Below are positions 1 to 7,777 of a DNA stretch of 16,734 nt, piece after piece. Location of the stretch: positions 1 through 16,734 of the forward strand of contig JBKHHW010000065.1 of NCBI GenBank assembly GCA_046538945.1, read 5' to 3'. The stretch is from JAEZKC01 sp046538945 (GTDB taxonomy: Bacteria > Fibrobacterota > Chitinivibrionia > Chitinivibrionales > Chitinispirillaceae). The stretch's first letter is position 1. Every line of letters begins with the position of its first letter. A model generated the notes under the pieces. That model made no database searches, was not told the origin of the DNA, and worked only from the letters and a program-made list of their open reading frames with translations. The position numbers and the translations under genes are program-made.

Positions 1-1641
1 CGGATCAAATCCGTTTTCCTGAAAATGGGAAATCAAGTTTCTGGCTCCGTAGTATCGTATCATTGTACGATACATTTTCCAAGCCTGGGCGCAGTTTTTC
101 AGCGGTGTTTCATAACGTCCTTTTTCGATTCTTTCGGCCATGATTCTTAGTGAAGAGCAGCGGGAGGGTTTCTGAAAAAGCAGGTCCCTGCCTGTCTGAA
201 TCAGCTCCTGATTGTCCCTTCCTGTTACCGATTCTTCCCGTGAAGAAAGCAACGCTTTTCCGACCCATAACTCAAGAAGATCAATAGCCGCGAAGATTTC
301 CTCCACAGTGTCCGGGGCCAGAAGATCATGTTCGATGTACTGAAGTTTGTGAATTCGTGTATCGCGTTTTCTGAATTTCGAAGCGCTTCTCATCACGGCG
401 TACATATTGTGAGTGAACCAGAAGGCGGGGAACAGAAGCAGACCTCCGGATTTCTGATCGGGTATGAGCAGGCTGAAGGGAAGTTTCACATCCAGCTCAG
501 AACTGTAGTCACCCTTGGCACAGATGGTAAATGACGCAAAACGGCTGTTGTGCTTGAAATTGGTACACAGCCCCGGCCAGAACCCTCTTGAGGCCCAGAG
601 TTCACCGTCATTGACCCGGCTGTTGTGGTTCGAGCCGATTGTGGCTCCAGCCGCTATGTTGCTCTGTCCGCCGATCATGGACGCAATCAGAAAAGAATTG
701 TTGTGGTGCTGGGCATGGGAGGGCAGAAGCAGACAGTTGGCGATCTCACAGCAGGCAATCGCGGCATTGTCTCCAATGTAAGTATGGCAGATTCGTGCAC
801 TCTGACTCACCGAAACTGCCGTTCCGGTAACAACCGACGAAAATTGTGCCGCGGAGCTGATACGGCTGCCGAATCCTATTATCGAGTCTCTTATCTGCAC
901 GGCTGTGCCGATTTCGCTTCTTTCAGTTCCGTCGCTGAGAACTGTCGAATTGATTAAAGCTTCTGCACCATCCACAACGGAAGCGGGACCGATCAGCGAA
1001 TCGCGAATGCATTTTACATTGATAACAACGGAACCGGCGCCGATGACACCTCTGGGCGGCCGAATGGCCTTGCTGGATGAAAGTGTCAGATCTTCAAGAC
1101 GTTTCATCAACACTTTATCATCGCGGAACTTTGCCCACAGGTATGCATCCGTGCAGGTCATCCCCGGAAAAGCCAGAACCGCCCGTCCTCCGTTTTCATT
1201 TATGATTTCGATACTACTTTTTTCGAGGGTTCCGTCTTCCTTTTCGACTATGCCCGTTCCGAACGACGCGTCCGCCTTTGAACTAATTTCTCCAGCATTT
1301 AAAACGATCACGTCATTCCCTATGTACTGATTGCGGCAGAACAGCAAATTGTGCAGGGATGAATTGCTGCCGATTACCGAATCCACGATGGTAGACCTGT
1401 AAAGGCCGGTGCGGAGTCTCAGTGATCTATGCTCCAGATACTCTTTTCTGAATTCACCGATATGGACTTCACCCTCGAAACGGCACTCATGCACTCTGTC
1501 CGCCTCGAATCCGTCCTGCACATGTATGGTGTTCCAGTTTTGGGCGGAATTCCTGTTCTGAACAAGGCGGTTTTTTTCTTCAGAATTCAGTAGTCGGTAA
1601 TTGTTTTTATCAAATTTGTGCCAGGACATGGTATCTATCAT
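1..1641 (-). CDS. DUF4954 family protein (left-handed beta-helix type), 3' end cut by window edge
   Basis: The reading frame is open on the minus strand from an ATG at 1641 to the window edge, giving 547 codons and no stop. The start is supported by GGAG five bases upstream (1647-1650); a second in-frame ATG at 1629 is less well placed. The protein has irregular hexapeptide-like turns (such as IGSNSS, VIGAGSVV, LIGPASVV and IGDNAAIA), which suggest a parallel beta-helix like that of sugar-nucleotide acyltransferases. The central part carries the conserved-looking blocks QHHNNSF, GGQSNIAAGATIGSNHNSR, GFWPGL and KHNSRFASF, which I recognise as DUF4954. No signal peptide is seen, so it is probably cytosolic. 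The C-terminal part (after about residue 400) becomes alpha-helical and charged. The His/Asn-rich block looks like a ligand or catalytic site, but the reaction is unknown. The family call is confident and the function is not. Confidence 0.85.
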   Translation of the reverse strand, partial: MIDTMSWHKFDKNNYRLLNSEEKNRLVQNRNSAQNWNTIHVQDGFEADRVHECRFEGEVHIGEFRKEYLEHRSLRLRTGLYRSTIVDSVIGSNSSLHNLLFCRNQYIGNDVIVLNAGEISSKADASFGTGIVEKEDGTLEKSSIEIINENGGRAVLAFPGMTCTDAYLWAKFRDDKVLMKRLEDLTLSSSKAIRPPRGVIGAGSVVINVKCIRDSLIGPASVVDGAEALINSTVLSDGTERSEIGTAVQIRDSIIGFGSRISSAAQFSSVVTGTAVSVSQSARICHTYIGDNAAIACCEIANCLLLPSHAQHHNNSFLIASMIGGQSNIAAGATIGSNHNSRVNDGELWASRGFWPGLCTNFKHNSRFASFTICAKGDYSSELDVKLPFSLLIPDQKSGGLLLFPAFWFTHNMYAVMRSASKFRKRDTRIHKLQYIEHDLLAPDTVEEIFAAIDLLELWVGKALLSSREESVTGRDNQELIQTGRDLLFQKPSRCSSLRIMAERIEKGRYETPLKNCAQAWKMYRTMIRYYGARNLISHFQENGFDP

Positions 1642-1940
1642 AAATACTCCGGAAAATCCTTGGGTGATAGTGAAAATTGCCGCGTATTTCTCATGCTGAA
1701 AATAAGATAAATAATGGACACAGCAAATATCATTCAGAGCCCTGATTTACAAAATATGGAGCCTGTTGTTTCGTTATACATGTTTGGTGCCATGATTTAA
1801 CTCAAAAACGGTTGTTGCTATGAATATCCTCGACGAACATCACTTCAAAAAATTCTTTCATAATGCCCTGGTGGGTATATCTGCCCATAAAGGCAGGCTT
1901 TGGGCTCAGAACAGAAAAGAAAAAGGCGCTTCCTTTTACT
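1642..1940. other. Intergenic region between two minus-strand genes
   Basis: These 299 bases lie downstream of the membrane transporter/spermidine synthase fusion and upstream of the DUF4954 gene. The end near 1940 holds a weak terminator-like hairpin and the end near 1642 holds the GGAG ribosome binding site. The middle is A/T-rich on the DUF4954 upstream side (about 1690-1800) and may contain that gene's promoter, but no -35/-10 pair is good enough to name. A small CTGCC/GGCAG dyad near 1882-1898 has no T-tract. No coding frame here has a ribosome binding site. Confidence 0.6.
1911..1937 (-). terminator. Weak intrinsic terminator after the MFS/spermidine synthase-like gene
   Basis: Read on the minus strand, a few bases after the TGA stop, AAAAGG pairs with CCTTTT around a five-base loop (stem arms 1932-1937 and 1921-1926). 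It runs into a U-rich stretch (TTTCTTTTCTGTTCT in part). The stem is short and A/T-rich, so termination would be inefficient and read-through into the DUF4954 gene is possible. Confidence 0.35.
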
Positions 1941-4940
1941 TCACTCTACCAGCGTGCCCGAATGGCTGACAGCTTGTTCCGCAATAGCTTTGGCGGCCTT
2001 GAGAACGACTGGTGGATTATCTTTCAGTTCATAAATATCCCAGAATCTGCCCGTTCCCGACGTGTCTTTCAGGCTGTATGACGAGGCGTAAAGCGATGCA
2101 AGCAGCATTTCGTTACCGTAGTGATCAGTCAATGTGTCCTTGGGAAGAAGTATTAAGGTCAGATCTCGGACGGCGGGCATATCGTAGTAACAGAGGGAAC
2201 GGAAGTAATTGATCCAGTGCTGTTGCTCTTCTGTTAAGGAAAATGTGGATATCTTCTTTTCGGTTACGTCCCATAATTCCCGCATTTCATCGGCGGAAAG
2301 ATAGGGAAGGGTTTTCTGAAGGAGCTGAACTATGGCGCTTTGGAGTTGTAGAAATGTGACTCTGTGAGGGTGTGAGAAAGCATGGTCCAGAACAAAAACA
2401 GATGCCGACGCAACATCTCTAACCGTATCTTCAATCCCCATACTCCCAATCATCTCTTCTGCGAGGTATTTAGCTTCCCTGATCACCTCAAGATTTCTGA
2501 TTTCAGGAATTTGTCTGTGAGTGGCAAGGCTTACATAACCGGTGTCCTGAAGAAAAATTTTTCTTAAAGGTATCATGAATTCATTTATTGCATCTATCTC
2601 TTCCACAACATTGCTCAGATATCTGGACTTTACCGCGTAGAGATCCACAAATGAGTGGTAGTCACTGTTGGGAGGGTAGTGGTAGGTGTCCAGAAACGGT
2701 TTTAAAAATGTATTATCCGCAAATCGGATATGCTTGAAATCATCTTTTGATTCAAATCCGATTTTTTTCAGGTTGTCTGCTACTTCCTCTATCCGAAACA
2801 CGTCTCTTTTTATGCTGATGTCGGTGTTTTCATTTCTGGAGGCAATGATGATCAGGTCCGAACCCACCAGATACATTTCATACTTCGGGAAGGATTCCCC
2901 CAGAGCTTTGAGAATGGATGCCAGAATCGAAATGTCGGCCTCGTATATATGAAACCACTGCACCAGAATGCCGTCTTCGTCAAGATTCTTTCTGGCAACC
3001 CGGAAGAATTCTCTTGAAAAGAGGCTTGAGACACCGCTGACCCAGGGATTTGACGGCTCTGAAATAATCAGATCATAGGTGTGATTCTGAGAAGAAAAGA
3101 AGGTTTTGGCATCTTCGTAATGAATCCGGCACCGTTTGTCAGTGAAGGTGTTAGATACTTTGGGTCCGAATTTCCGGGCCAGTTCCACAACGGCCGGTTC
3201 TATTTCCACTACATCCACCCGCTCGAGACCCGGATCGGAAAGGAGATGGTGGGAGGTCATACCCGCTCCCATTCCTATTACCGCCGCGTTTTCAGTTTTT
3301 TCTCTGACACTCATGGGAAGAATGCTCAGAAGACTCATCGTATACTCATCTGAGCTGAACTCCTCACTCATCCCTACGCTGGCATCCGGTTTCCCGTTTG
3401 TGGAGAGAACCATGTTTTCTCCTGATTTGAAGAGAGTCACCGATGCAGTTCTGCCATCCTTGTGAGCGATGACGTGTTTGCGATTTGAGATCTGGCCGTA
3501 ACGGAATACTCCGGATGAGATTTTTACAGGATCCACTTTTGAAAAAGCCAGCGTAATCAGTACAATCAGTATGCATGCCGGGCGCAGTGCGGTCTTGAGC
3601 AGGCTGTAGCGGGTTTCTCTGAATCTGGACAGTATATATAATCCCAATCCGATGTCGATTATTCCTCCTATCGAAATGAGGTATTTGAGACCTACAAGCG
3701 GCATCAGTATCCATACCGCTACAATCACTCCCGCAATGCCTCCGAATGTGTTTACCGCGTACACCTTGCCTATCGCTTCTTCTCCGAACCCTTTTTTGTA
3801 TAAAAGGTGGATGATCAGAGGTATGACCATTCCGGCGCATATCGTGGAGGGGAGCATGATGATCATGCAGATGAGATGGCTGAAAATATTGAAAAATATA
3901 TATCCCTGTTCGCTCTCCTTCAGTCCGTCGAGAATAAACACCATGAATTCGAACATGTTGCTGTATGAGAAGAGGGTGAGAAGGGCACTGGCTCCCATTA
4001 TCACTTGTACTATTCCCAGAAAACGGGGAACATTCTGTATCCGGTCCAGTCTGTTTCTTACAAAGAAACTCCCCAGTGCGAGTCCCAGAATGAATGCGCT
4101 GAGCATCAGTTCGAAAGAGTGGGTGGAACTCCCCAGAACAAGGCTGAGCATCCGGATCCATCCGATTTCGTAGATAAACGATGCCCCCGCGGTTATGGCC
4201 GATGCCCAGAGGAGGGGATAGTAGTATTCGCGTTTGTCCCGGAGCGTTACGGTTTTTTTTGTGACGTTCCGGGGGCTTTGAGATGAAGCCTGTATACGGA
4301 CCAGGTCTTTGTCTATCAAATAGAGCGCCAGGATCGATATTCCCACAAAAATGTCTATGAGGCCACCTGCGGTTATAGCACCTCTCAACCCGGCGATTTT
4401 CACAAAATAGAACCCGCTTAAAAGTACCCCCAGCGAAGCGCCCATCGTATTTACAAAGTACACAACGGACACCTTGTATCCGCTCAGTCCGGGAAACCTT
4501 CTCAGCACACCTCCCGCCATGAGCGGGAACGTGGCACCGAGGAGAATGGACTGGGGGAGAATGACAAGCGAGGCGGTGATCCATTTATATACATTTGTGA
4601 GAAGGGAACTGTTAAGAGACGGTATGATTCTGTCGAAAGAGAATTCGAGATAGGATATGAACACCCCGTGGAAAACGACGCCAAGAGTTCCAAGCGCAAT
4701 CTCCACAACGGCGTAAACCAGAAGCAGATTACGGAACTTTTTCGACCACTCCGCGGAAATCCAGGACCCCACCGCCATCCCTCCCATATAAATAACCAGC
4801 ACCAGAGTCTGGGCGTAGGCGGCATGACCGAGAAACTGCTTGAGATATTGTGACCAGATGGATTCGTAGATCAGACCGGAAATGCCTGAGATGAAGAACA
4901 GTAGAAAGAAGACATACACCAGTGCGGAGTCTCTTTTCAT
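1941..4940 (-). CDS. Fused multi-pass membrane (MFS-like)/spermidine synthase-like protein
   Basis: This is a 999-residue protein. Roughly residues 1-470 form many hydrophobic segments, beginning with a helix at about 8-28 and including repeated FISGISGLIYE- and ASFIYEIGW-type starts to the two halves, as in the family called fused MFS/spermidine synthase. Residues 550-715 form a Rossmann methyltransferase/spermidine synthase fold: GMGAG (556-560) is the glycine-rich loop, E579 in VVEIEP is the acidic cofactor residue, and YDLIISEPSNPW (622-633) is the active-site loop. True spermidine synthases have an Asp pair in this loop; here the position reads S-E-P-S-N, so aminopropyl transfer cannot be assumed. 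A soluble, mostly helical tail of about 270 residues follows, with no domain I recognise. The ATG at 4940 lacks a strong ribosome binding site (AAAGG lies 14 bases away). It is divergent from the gene at 5229. Substrate unknown. Confidence 0.85.
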   Translation of the reverse strand: MKRDSALVYVFFLLFFISGISGLIYESIWSQYLKQFLGHAAYAQTLVLVIYMGGMAVGSWISAEWSKKFRNLLLVYAVVEIALGTLGVVFHGVFISYLEFSFDRIIPSLNSSLLTNVYKWITASLVILPQSILLGATFPLMAGGVLRRFPGLSGYKVSVVYFVNTMGASLGVLLSGFYFVKIAGLRGAITAGGLIDIFVGISILALYLIDKDLVRIQASSQSPRNVTKKTVTLRDKREYYYPLLWASAITAGASFIYEIGWIRMLSLVLGSSTHSFELMLSAFILGLALGSFFVRNRLDRIQNVPRFLGIVQVIMGASALLTLFSYSNMFEFMVFILDGLKESEQGYIFFNIFSHLICMIIMLPSTICAGMVIPLIIHLLYKKGFGEEAIGKVYAVNTFGGIAGVIVAVWILMPLVGLKYLISIGGIIDIGLGLYILSRFRETRYSLLKTALRPACILIVLITLAFSKVDPVKISSGVFRYGQISNRKHVIAHKDGRTASVTLFKSGENMVLSTNGKPDASVGMSEEFSSDEYTMSLLSILPMSVREKTENAAVIGMGAGMTSHHLLSDPGLERVDVVEIEPAVVELARKFGPKVSNTFTDKRCRIHYEDAKTFFSSQNHTYDLIISEPSNPWVSGVSSLFSREFFRVARKNLDEDGILVQWFHIYEADISILASILKALGESFPKYEMYLVGSDLIIIASRNENTDISIKRDVFRIEEVADNLKKIGFESKDDFKHIRFADNTFLKPFLDTYHYPPNSDYHSFVDLYAVKSRYLSNVVEEIDAINEFMIPLRKIFLQDTGYVSLATHRQIPEIRNLEVIREAKYLAEEMIGSMGIEDTVRDVASASVFVLDHAFSHPHRVTFLQLQSAIVQLLQKTLPYLSADEMRELWDVTEKKISTFSLTEEQQHWINYFRSLCYYDMPAVRDLTLILLPKDTLTDHYGNEMLLASLYASSYSLKDTSGTGRFWDIYELKDNPPVVLKAAKAIAEQAVSHSGTLVE

Positions 4941-4997
4941 GAATCAGGCATACCTTTCATATCGTGATAGTTTTCAGCTAATGAAAATAAACAGTTA

Positions 4998-5035
4998 ACC
5001 GTTTAATACGGTGAAAAAACGCTCAGAACCGGTTC
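4998..5035. repeat. Two neighbouring palindromes, possible operator
   Basis: ACCGT and ACGGT form a five-base inverted repeat around TTAAT (4998-5012), followed by the perfect palindrome GAACCGGTTC (5026-5035). The second shares the core ACCG/CGGT with the first. Symmetric sites in a divergent promoter region are typical of a regulator binding site, but short palindromes also occur by chance. Confidence 0.3.
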
Positions 5036-5156
5036 ATCAGATCCTTTTCCGGTCTAACAATATAGCATCTTCGAAGTGTCTGAATACATCTTTATTAGTG
5101 ATGTCCAATAAAAATTGGTAGATTGAATTAAAAAAGTCCAGAAAGTTCTGATGCGG

Positions 5157-5185
5157 TTGCGCGTCTGCTGGAAAATTCCGATAAT
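5157..5185 (+). promoter_or_regulatory. Candidate sigma70-type promoter for the exported thioredoxin-like protein
   Basis: TTGCGC (5157-5162) and GATAAT (5180-5185) are separated by 17 bases. The -10 matches five of six consensus positions and the -35 three of six. Transcription would start near 5192, giving a leader of about 37 bases before the ATG at 5229. If correct, the upstream ATG at 5151 is excluded as the start. Confidence 0.35.
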
Positions 5186-5218
5186 TTTACCCCGGTTCGC
5201 TGATCATGAATCTCAAAT

Positions 5219-5225
5219 AAAGGTG
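5219..5225 (+). promoter_or_regulatory. Ribosome binding site fixing the start at 5229
   Basis: AAAGGTG lies three bases upstream of the ATG at 5229, with AGG at a normal spacing of five. The ATG at 5151 that opens the same frame has no such site, and only the 5229 start gives a clean signal peptide. Confidence 0.7.
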
Positions 5226-5228
5226 AAA

Positions 5229-7499
5229 ATGAACAAAAATTCCATTTCCATACTGTTTCTGATATGTATCTCGTCCATTATGGTGTCCGCTGATGAATTG
5301 ACTGTAGTCCTTAGTGGTGAAACCCATGCCATGCTTCATTCGTGTGATTGTCCCGAAGAGCCCGGCGGTGGTCTGGCCCAGAGAGCTTACCTGCTCAAAA
5401 GTCTGGATAGTGAGCATCGTCTGCTGCTTGATGCAGGAGGTTTTGCCGCCGGGGGGATATACGACACCTACACTCAGGGAAGAGCGAACGACTCGCTCAG
5501 AACTGTTCGCACGGTCAGAGCCATGGGCGAAATGGGCTACGATGCAGTCGCTGTGGGTGATGATGATCTTCAGTACGGAGGCGAATGGCTAGTTGAACAG
5601 GCGGCCAAAGCCGGGCTTCCGCTGGTTTCCGCTAACAGCTTCAAAGCCGACGGCACTCTTCTGACAGCTCCGTATCTGCTTGTGCGCAGAGGAGATGAGA
5701 CCTACGGGATAACATCCGTTGTCACAAATGAAAAACTGCTCTCTATAGGTCAGGATGTGGCTATAGGCGACCCGTCTGAGTCCCTGAAGAAGATATGGAA
5801 AGAGCTTGAGGAGAAAAGTGATCATCAGATCGTTCTGTCTCACCTGGGGGAAGAGGAGACTGTTTCTCTTCTGAAGGAGTTTCCCGGGGTTTTCATAGCG
5901 GGTAACGGGCATCGGAAAGTGTCTTCAAAGCCCTTTGAAATGATCGGTGAAACTGCCCTTATGAACTTCGGCTTTCAGGGAAAAGCGTTGTCTTATGTAA
6001 GATTCAGCAGGTCGGCAAAGGGACATGAGGTTAGTAAGGGTGGGTGGTTGAATGTGGAGAGAGGTTTGGAGAAGGACAGCACGGTTGCGGCACTCCTTTC
6101 CGAGCCGCTGCAGGATGAGGTTACATCGGTTGATTTGTACATAATGAGTCAGTGTCCCTATGGAATTCAGGCATTGGGTGATCTTGTCGGTTTACTGAGA
6201 GTGTTTCCGGATGCGGAATGGAACCTGTGGTTTATAGGGGAAGCGAGCGGGAATGAGTTAAGCTCTCTTAATGGTGAGGAGGAAATCAGGGATGAGATGC
6301 TTTGGCTTGCGGTGGAGGCTCTCTATCCATCCCGGTATGGGGAGTTTCTCTACTACAGGGCATCCAGTCAGGAGCCGACGGAAACTGTGCTTGATAAAAT
6401 GGAGCTGGACGGTGAAAGAATCGCTTCCTGGGTCGAAGGTAATGGAAAAGATGAGCTGAAGCGGCATTATCTCAGGTCCATGAGGCTCAAAATCAATGCA
6501 TCTCCGACAGTGTATATCAATAATGCTCCCTACGAAAAAAGTATGGGGAAGGGGAGGCTTGTCTGGGAGGAATGCAGAAGACGCAATGGAGAGCCTGAGG
6601 CCTGCGGGTCTGTTCCGGAGTGTCTGGAAGACGCTGATTGTCGCAAGGAGGGGAAGTTGGGCAGTTGCGAAGCGCTGGAGGGTGAAAAGCCGAAATGCGT
6701 TTTCAGCAATGACGCCCAGTTTCTGCTGACTGTCGTTGTTGCCGATTCCGTACTGGACAGTCCCGAGGAGGCGGTTGTTTCCGCGACGGTGGACCTGTTG
6801 CCGGGGGCGCAGGTGGAAAAAGTGCGGTTTTCCTCTGGTAAGGGACAAAGAATCGTTCAGAAGTACAAGCCTCAGGCGCTACCTTTTTTCGTTTTCGACA
6901 AAGCTGTAGAAGGTGCTCACAATTTCTCCTCCATACAGAATGTTCTGCTTGAACGGGAGGATGGTTTCGTGTTCAGGGATGGGGCTGTCAAGACGAACTT
7001 TTTTCCTCTCCGGCCCGAGGTGTCCGGTGTCGTGGAGCTGCTTGTTGACCCGCTCATGCCGGATGTGGGGCGGGTTCTGGATGTGGTGCTGAATCATAAG
7101 AAAAGTGCCGGCAAATTATCGGTGCGCCCCCTTCTGTTGAAAGATCCGGCTCTGGAGTCCTCATTTGCCCTGGATAAGGTCAGAAGAGAGGAGAGTGTGC
7201 GGTGGCTGCTGCTTTCCGGGAAGTATCCGGGTAAGTTTCTGAAATATCTGAAGCATTATTCGGATGATCCGGCTTCTACCTTCTGGTTCAGGTGGCTTGA
7301 AAAGGTGGGGATACGGCAGAAGAAGTTTGTATCGGAGTTGGATAAGAGCTGGTCTGTGCTGGGTGAGCATTGGGAGAGGATCGGTTCATTGGCTGTAGAG
7401 GATCCTGTGGTGCTTCTGGTCGACAACCGTATGCTGGTGACAGTGTCAGGAGAGAGGGACCTTGAAAAATATCTGGATGAGGTGTTTGGGAGTAAGTAG
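5229..7499 (+). CDS. Exported multidomain protein: degenerate metallophosphatase plus three thioredoxin-like domains
   Basis: This is a 756-residue exported protein. A signal peptide (residues 1-21, cleavage after VSA) is followed by a calcineurin-like/5'-nucleotidase-type domain (about 24-280). The metal ligands are altered: GETHA (30-34) replaces D-x-H, DAGGF (68-72) replaces GD, GDDD (110-113) replaces GNHE, while H205 and H228 in GNGH remain. A CDCPEEPGGG block (39-48) sits just after the first motif. Residues 300-447 form a thioredoxin-like domain with the monothiol motif CPYG (309-312) and a probable cis-Pro at 426. A cysteine-rich linker follows (449, 459, 465, 471, 480, 490). Residues 497-580 (LPFFVFD, Pro 552) and 600-750 (DPLMP at 607-611, DPVVLLV from 725) look like two more thioredoxin folds without cysteine. 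It likely acts in periplasmic thiol chemistry or as a binding scaffold; this is inference. It appears monocistronic, with a terminator after it. Confidence 0.8.
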   Translation: MNKNSISILFLICISSIMVSADELTVVLSGETHAMLHSCDCPEEPGGGLAQRAYLLKSLDSEHRLLLDAGGFAAGGIYDTYTQGRANDSLRTVRTVRAMGEMGYDAVAVGDDDLQYGGEWLVEQAAKAGLPLVSANSFKADGTLLTAPYLLVRRGDETYGITSVVTNEKLLSIGQDVAIGDPSESLKKIWKELEEKSDHQIVLSHLGEEETVSLLKEFPGVFIAGNGHRKVSSKPFEMIGETALMNFGFQGKALSYVRFSRSAKGHEVSKGGWLNVERGLEKDSTVAALLSEPLQDEVTSVDLYIMSQCPYGIQALGDLVGLLRVFPDAEWNLWFIGEASGNELSSLNGEEEIRDEMLWLAVEALYPSRYGEFLYYRASSQEPTETVLDKMELDGERIASWVEGNGKDELKRHYLRSMRLKINASPTVYINNAPYEKSMGKGRLVWEECRRRNGEPEACGSVPECLEDADCRKEGKLGSCEALEGEKPKCVFSNDAQFLLTVVVADSVLDSPEEAVVSATVDLLPGAQVEKVRFSSGKGQRIVQKYKPQALPFFVFDKAVEGAHNFSSIQNVLLEREDGFVFRDGAVKTNFFPLRPEVSGVVELLVDPLMPDVGRVLDVVLNHKKSAGKLSVRPLLLKDPALESSFALDKVRREESVRWLLLSGKYPGKFLKYLKHYSDDPASTFWFRWLEKVGIRQKKFVSELDKSWSVLGEHWERIGSLAVEDPVVLLVDNRMLVTVSGERDLEKYLDEVFGSK

Positions 7500-7529
7500 G
7501 TAGATTTCTGATTTCGTGATTTTCGGGGT

Positions 7530-7562
7530 GGGGCTGTCTTGAATGAGGCGGCCTTTTTTTTT
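7530..7562 (+). terminator. Rho-independent terminator after the exported thioredoxin-like gene
   Basis: An eleven-pair stem including G-U pairs (7530-7540 with 7545-7555) closes a GAAT tetraloop and is followed by a run of nine T (7554-7562). It lies 30 bases after the TAG stop at 7499, which makes it a convincing end of the transcript from 5229. Confidence 0.8.
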
Positions 7563-7777
7563 GTGGTCTGCCCGGTGCTGGGCGGGCAAATGAGGCGCGC
7601 CTGCTTGGTGTGAGAGGTCAAAGGGTAAAAAACCTTCCCCCCTTTACTCGTTTCGGTGTGTTCGGTCTGCTCCTTGCTAGTTATTTATAGGTGATGTTCT
7701 GGTTCGCGAGTCGGATCTGAAGCGTTTTAGCTTTTCCCGGTTTGTGCGAACGATGACGTGAAGGGAAGGAGGGGTTG
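7563..7777. other. Upstream region of the LPP20-type lipoprotein gene
   Basis: There is no gene here. The stretch holds a ten-base palindrome AGGCGCGCCT (7593-7602), a small CTGCCC/GGGCGG hairpin near 7568-7585 without a T-tract, an AAAGGG/CCCTTT dyad near 7619-7644 and an A/T-rich patch at 7680-7690. The promoter for 7778 must lie here, because a terminator precedes the stretch, but no clear -35/-10 pair could be picked out. Confidence 0.5.
7766..7772 (+). promoter_or_regulatory. Strong ribosome binding site for the lipoprotein gene
   Basis: AAGGAGG lies five bases before the ATG at 7778. The adjoining TTG codon at 7775 would be only two bases away, so ATG 7778 is the start. Confidence 0.8.

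Larger units (their letters stand above)
4941..5228. promoter_or_regulatory. Divergent intergenic region with dyads
   Basis: This stretch separates the minus-strand fusion gene (start 4940) from the plus-strand exported protein (start 5229), so it must carry at least one promoter for each direction. Seen here are an inverted repeat ACCGT-TTAAT-ACGGT (4998-5012), a ten-base perfect palindrome GAACCGGTTC (5026-5035), and A/T-rich DNA at 5085-5140. The dyads are 14 bases apart and could be operator sites. I see no gene in it: the in-frame extension back to 5151 has no ribosome binding site and does not resemble a signal peptide. Confidence 0.5.

Noticed and set aside
328..1330. Several plus-strand open frames of 60-141 residues
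   Set aside because: They lie opposite the DUF4954 gene, have no ribosome binding sites and read as low-complexity shadow sequence.
1882..1898. CTGCC/GGCAG hairpin as a terminator
   Set aside because: The stem is five pairs with no T-tract on either strand.
3364..4584. 406-residue open frame on the minus strand inside the membrane transporter/spermidine synthase fusion gene
   Set aside because: It is on the same strand in another frame of a well-supported gene. Its product is rich in Arg, His and Pro with no domain, as expected from out-of-frame reading.
5151..5228. N-terminal extension of the exported protein from ATG 5151
   Set aside because: No ribosome binding site precedes it, a plausible -10 lies inside it, and it would bury the signal peptide.
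7593..7602. Ten-base palindrome AGGCGCGCCT as an operator
   Set aside because: It stands alone close to a terminator, with no promoter elements around it; chance is a sufficient explanation.
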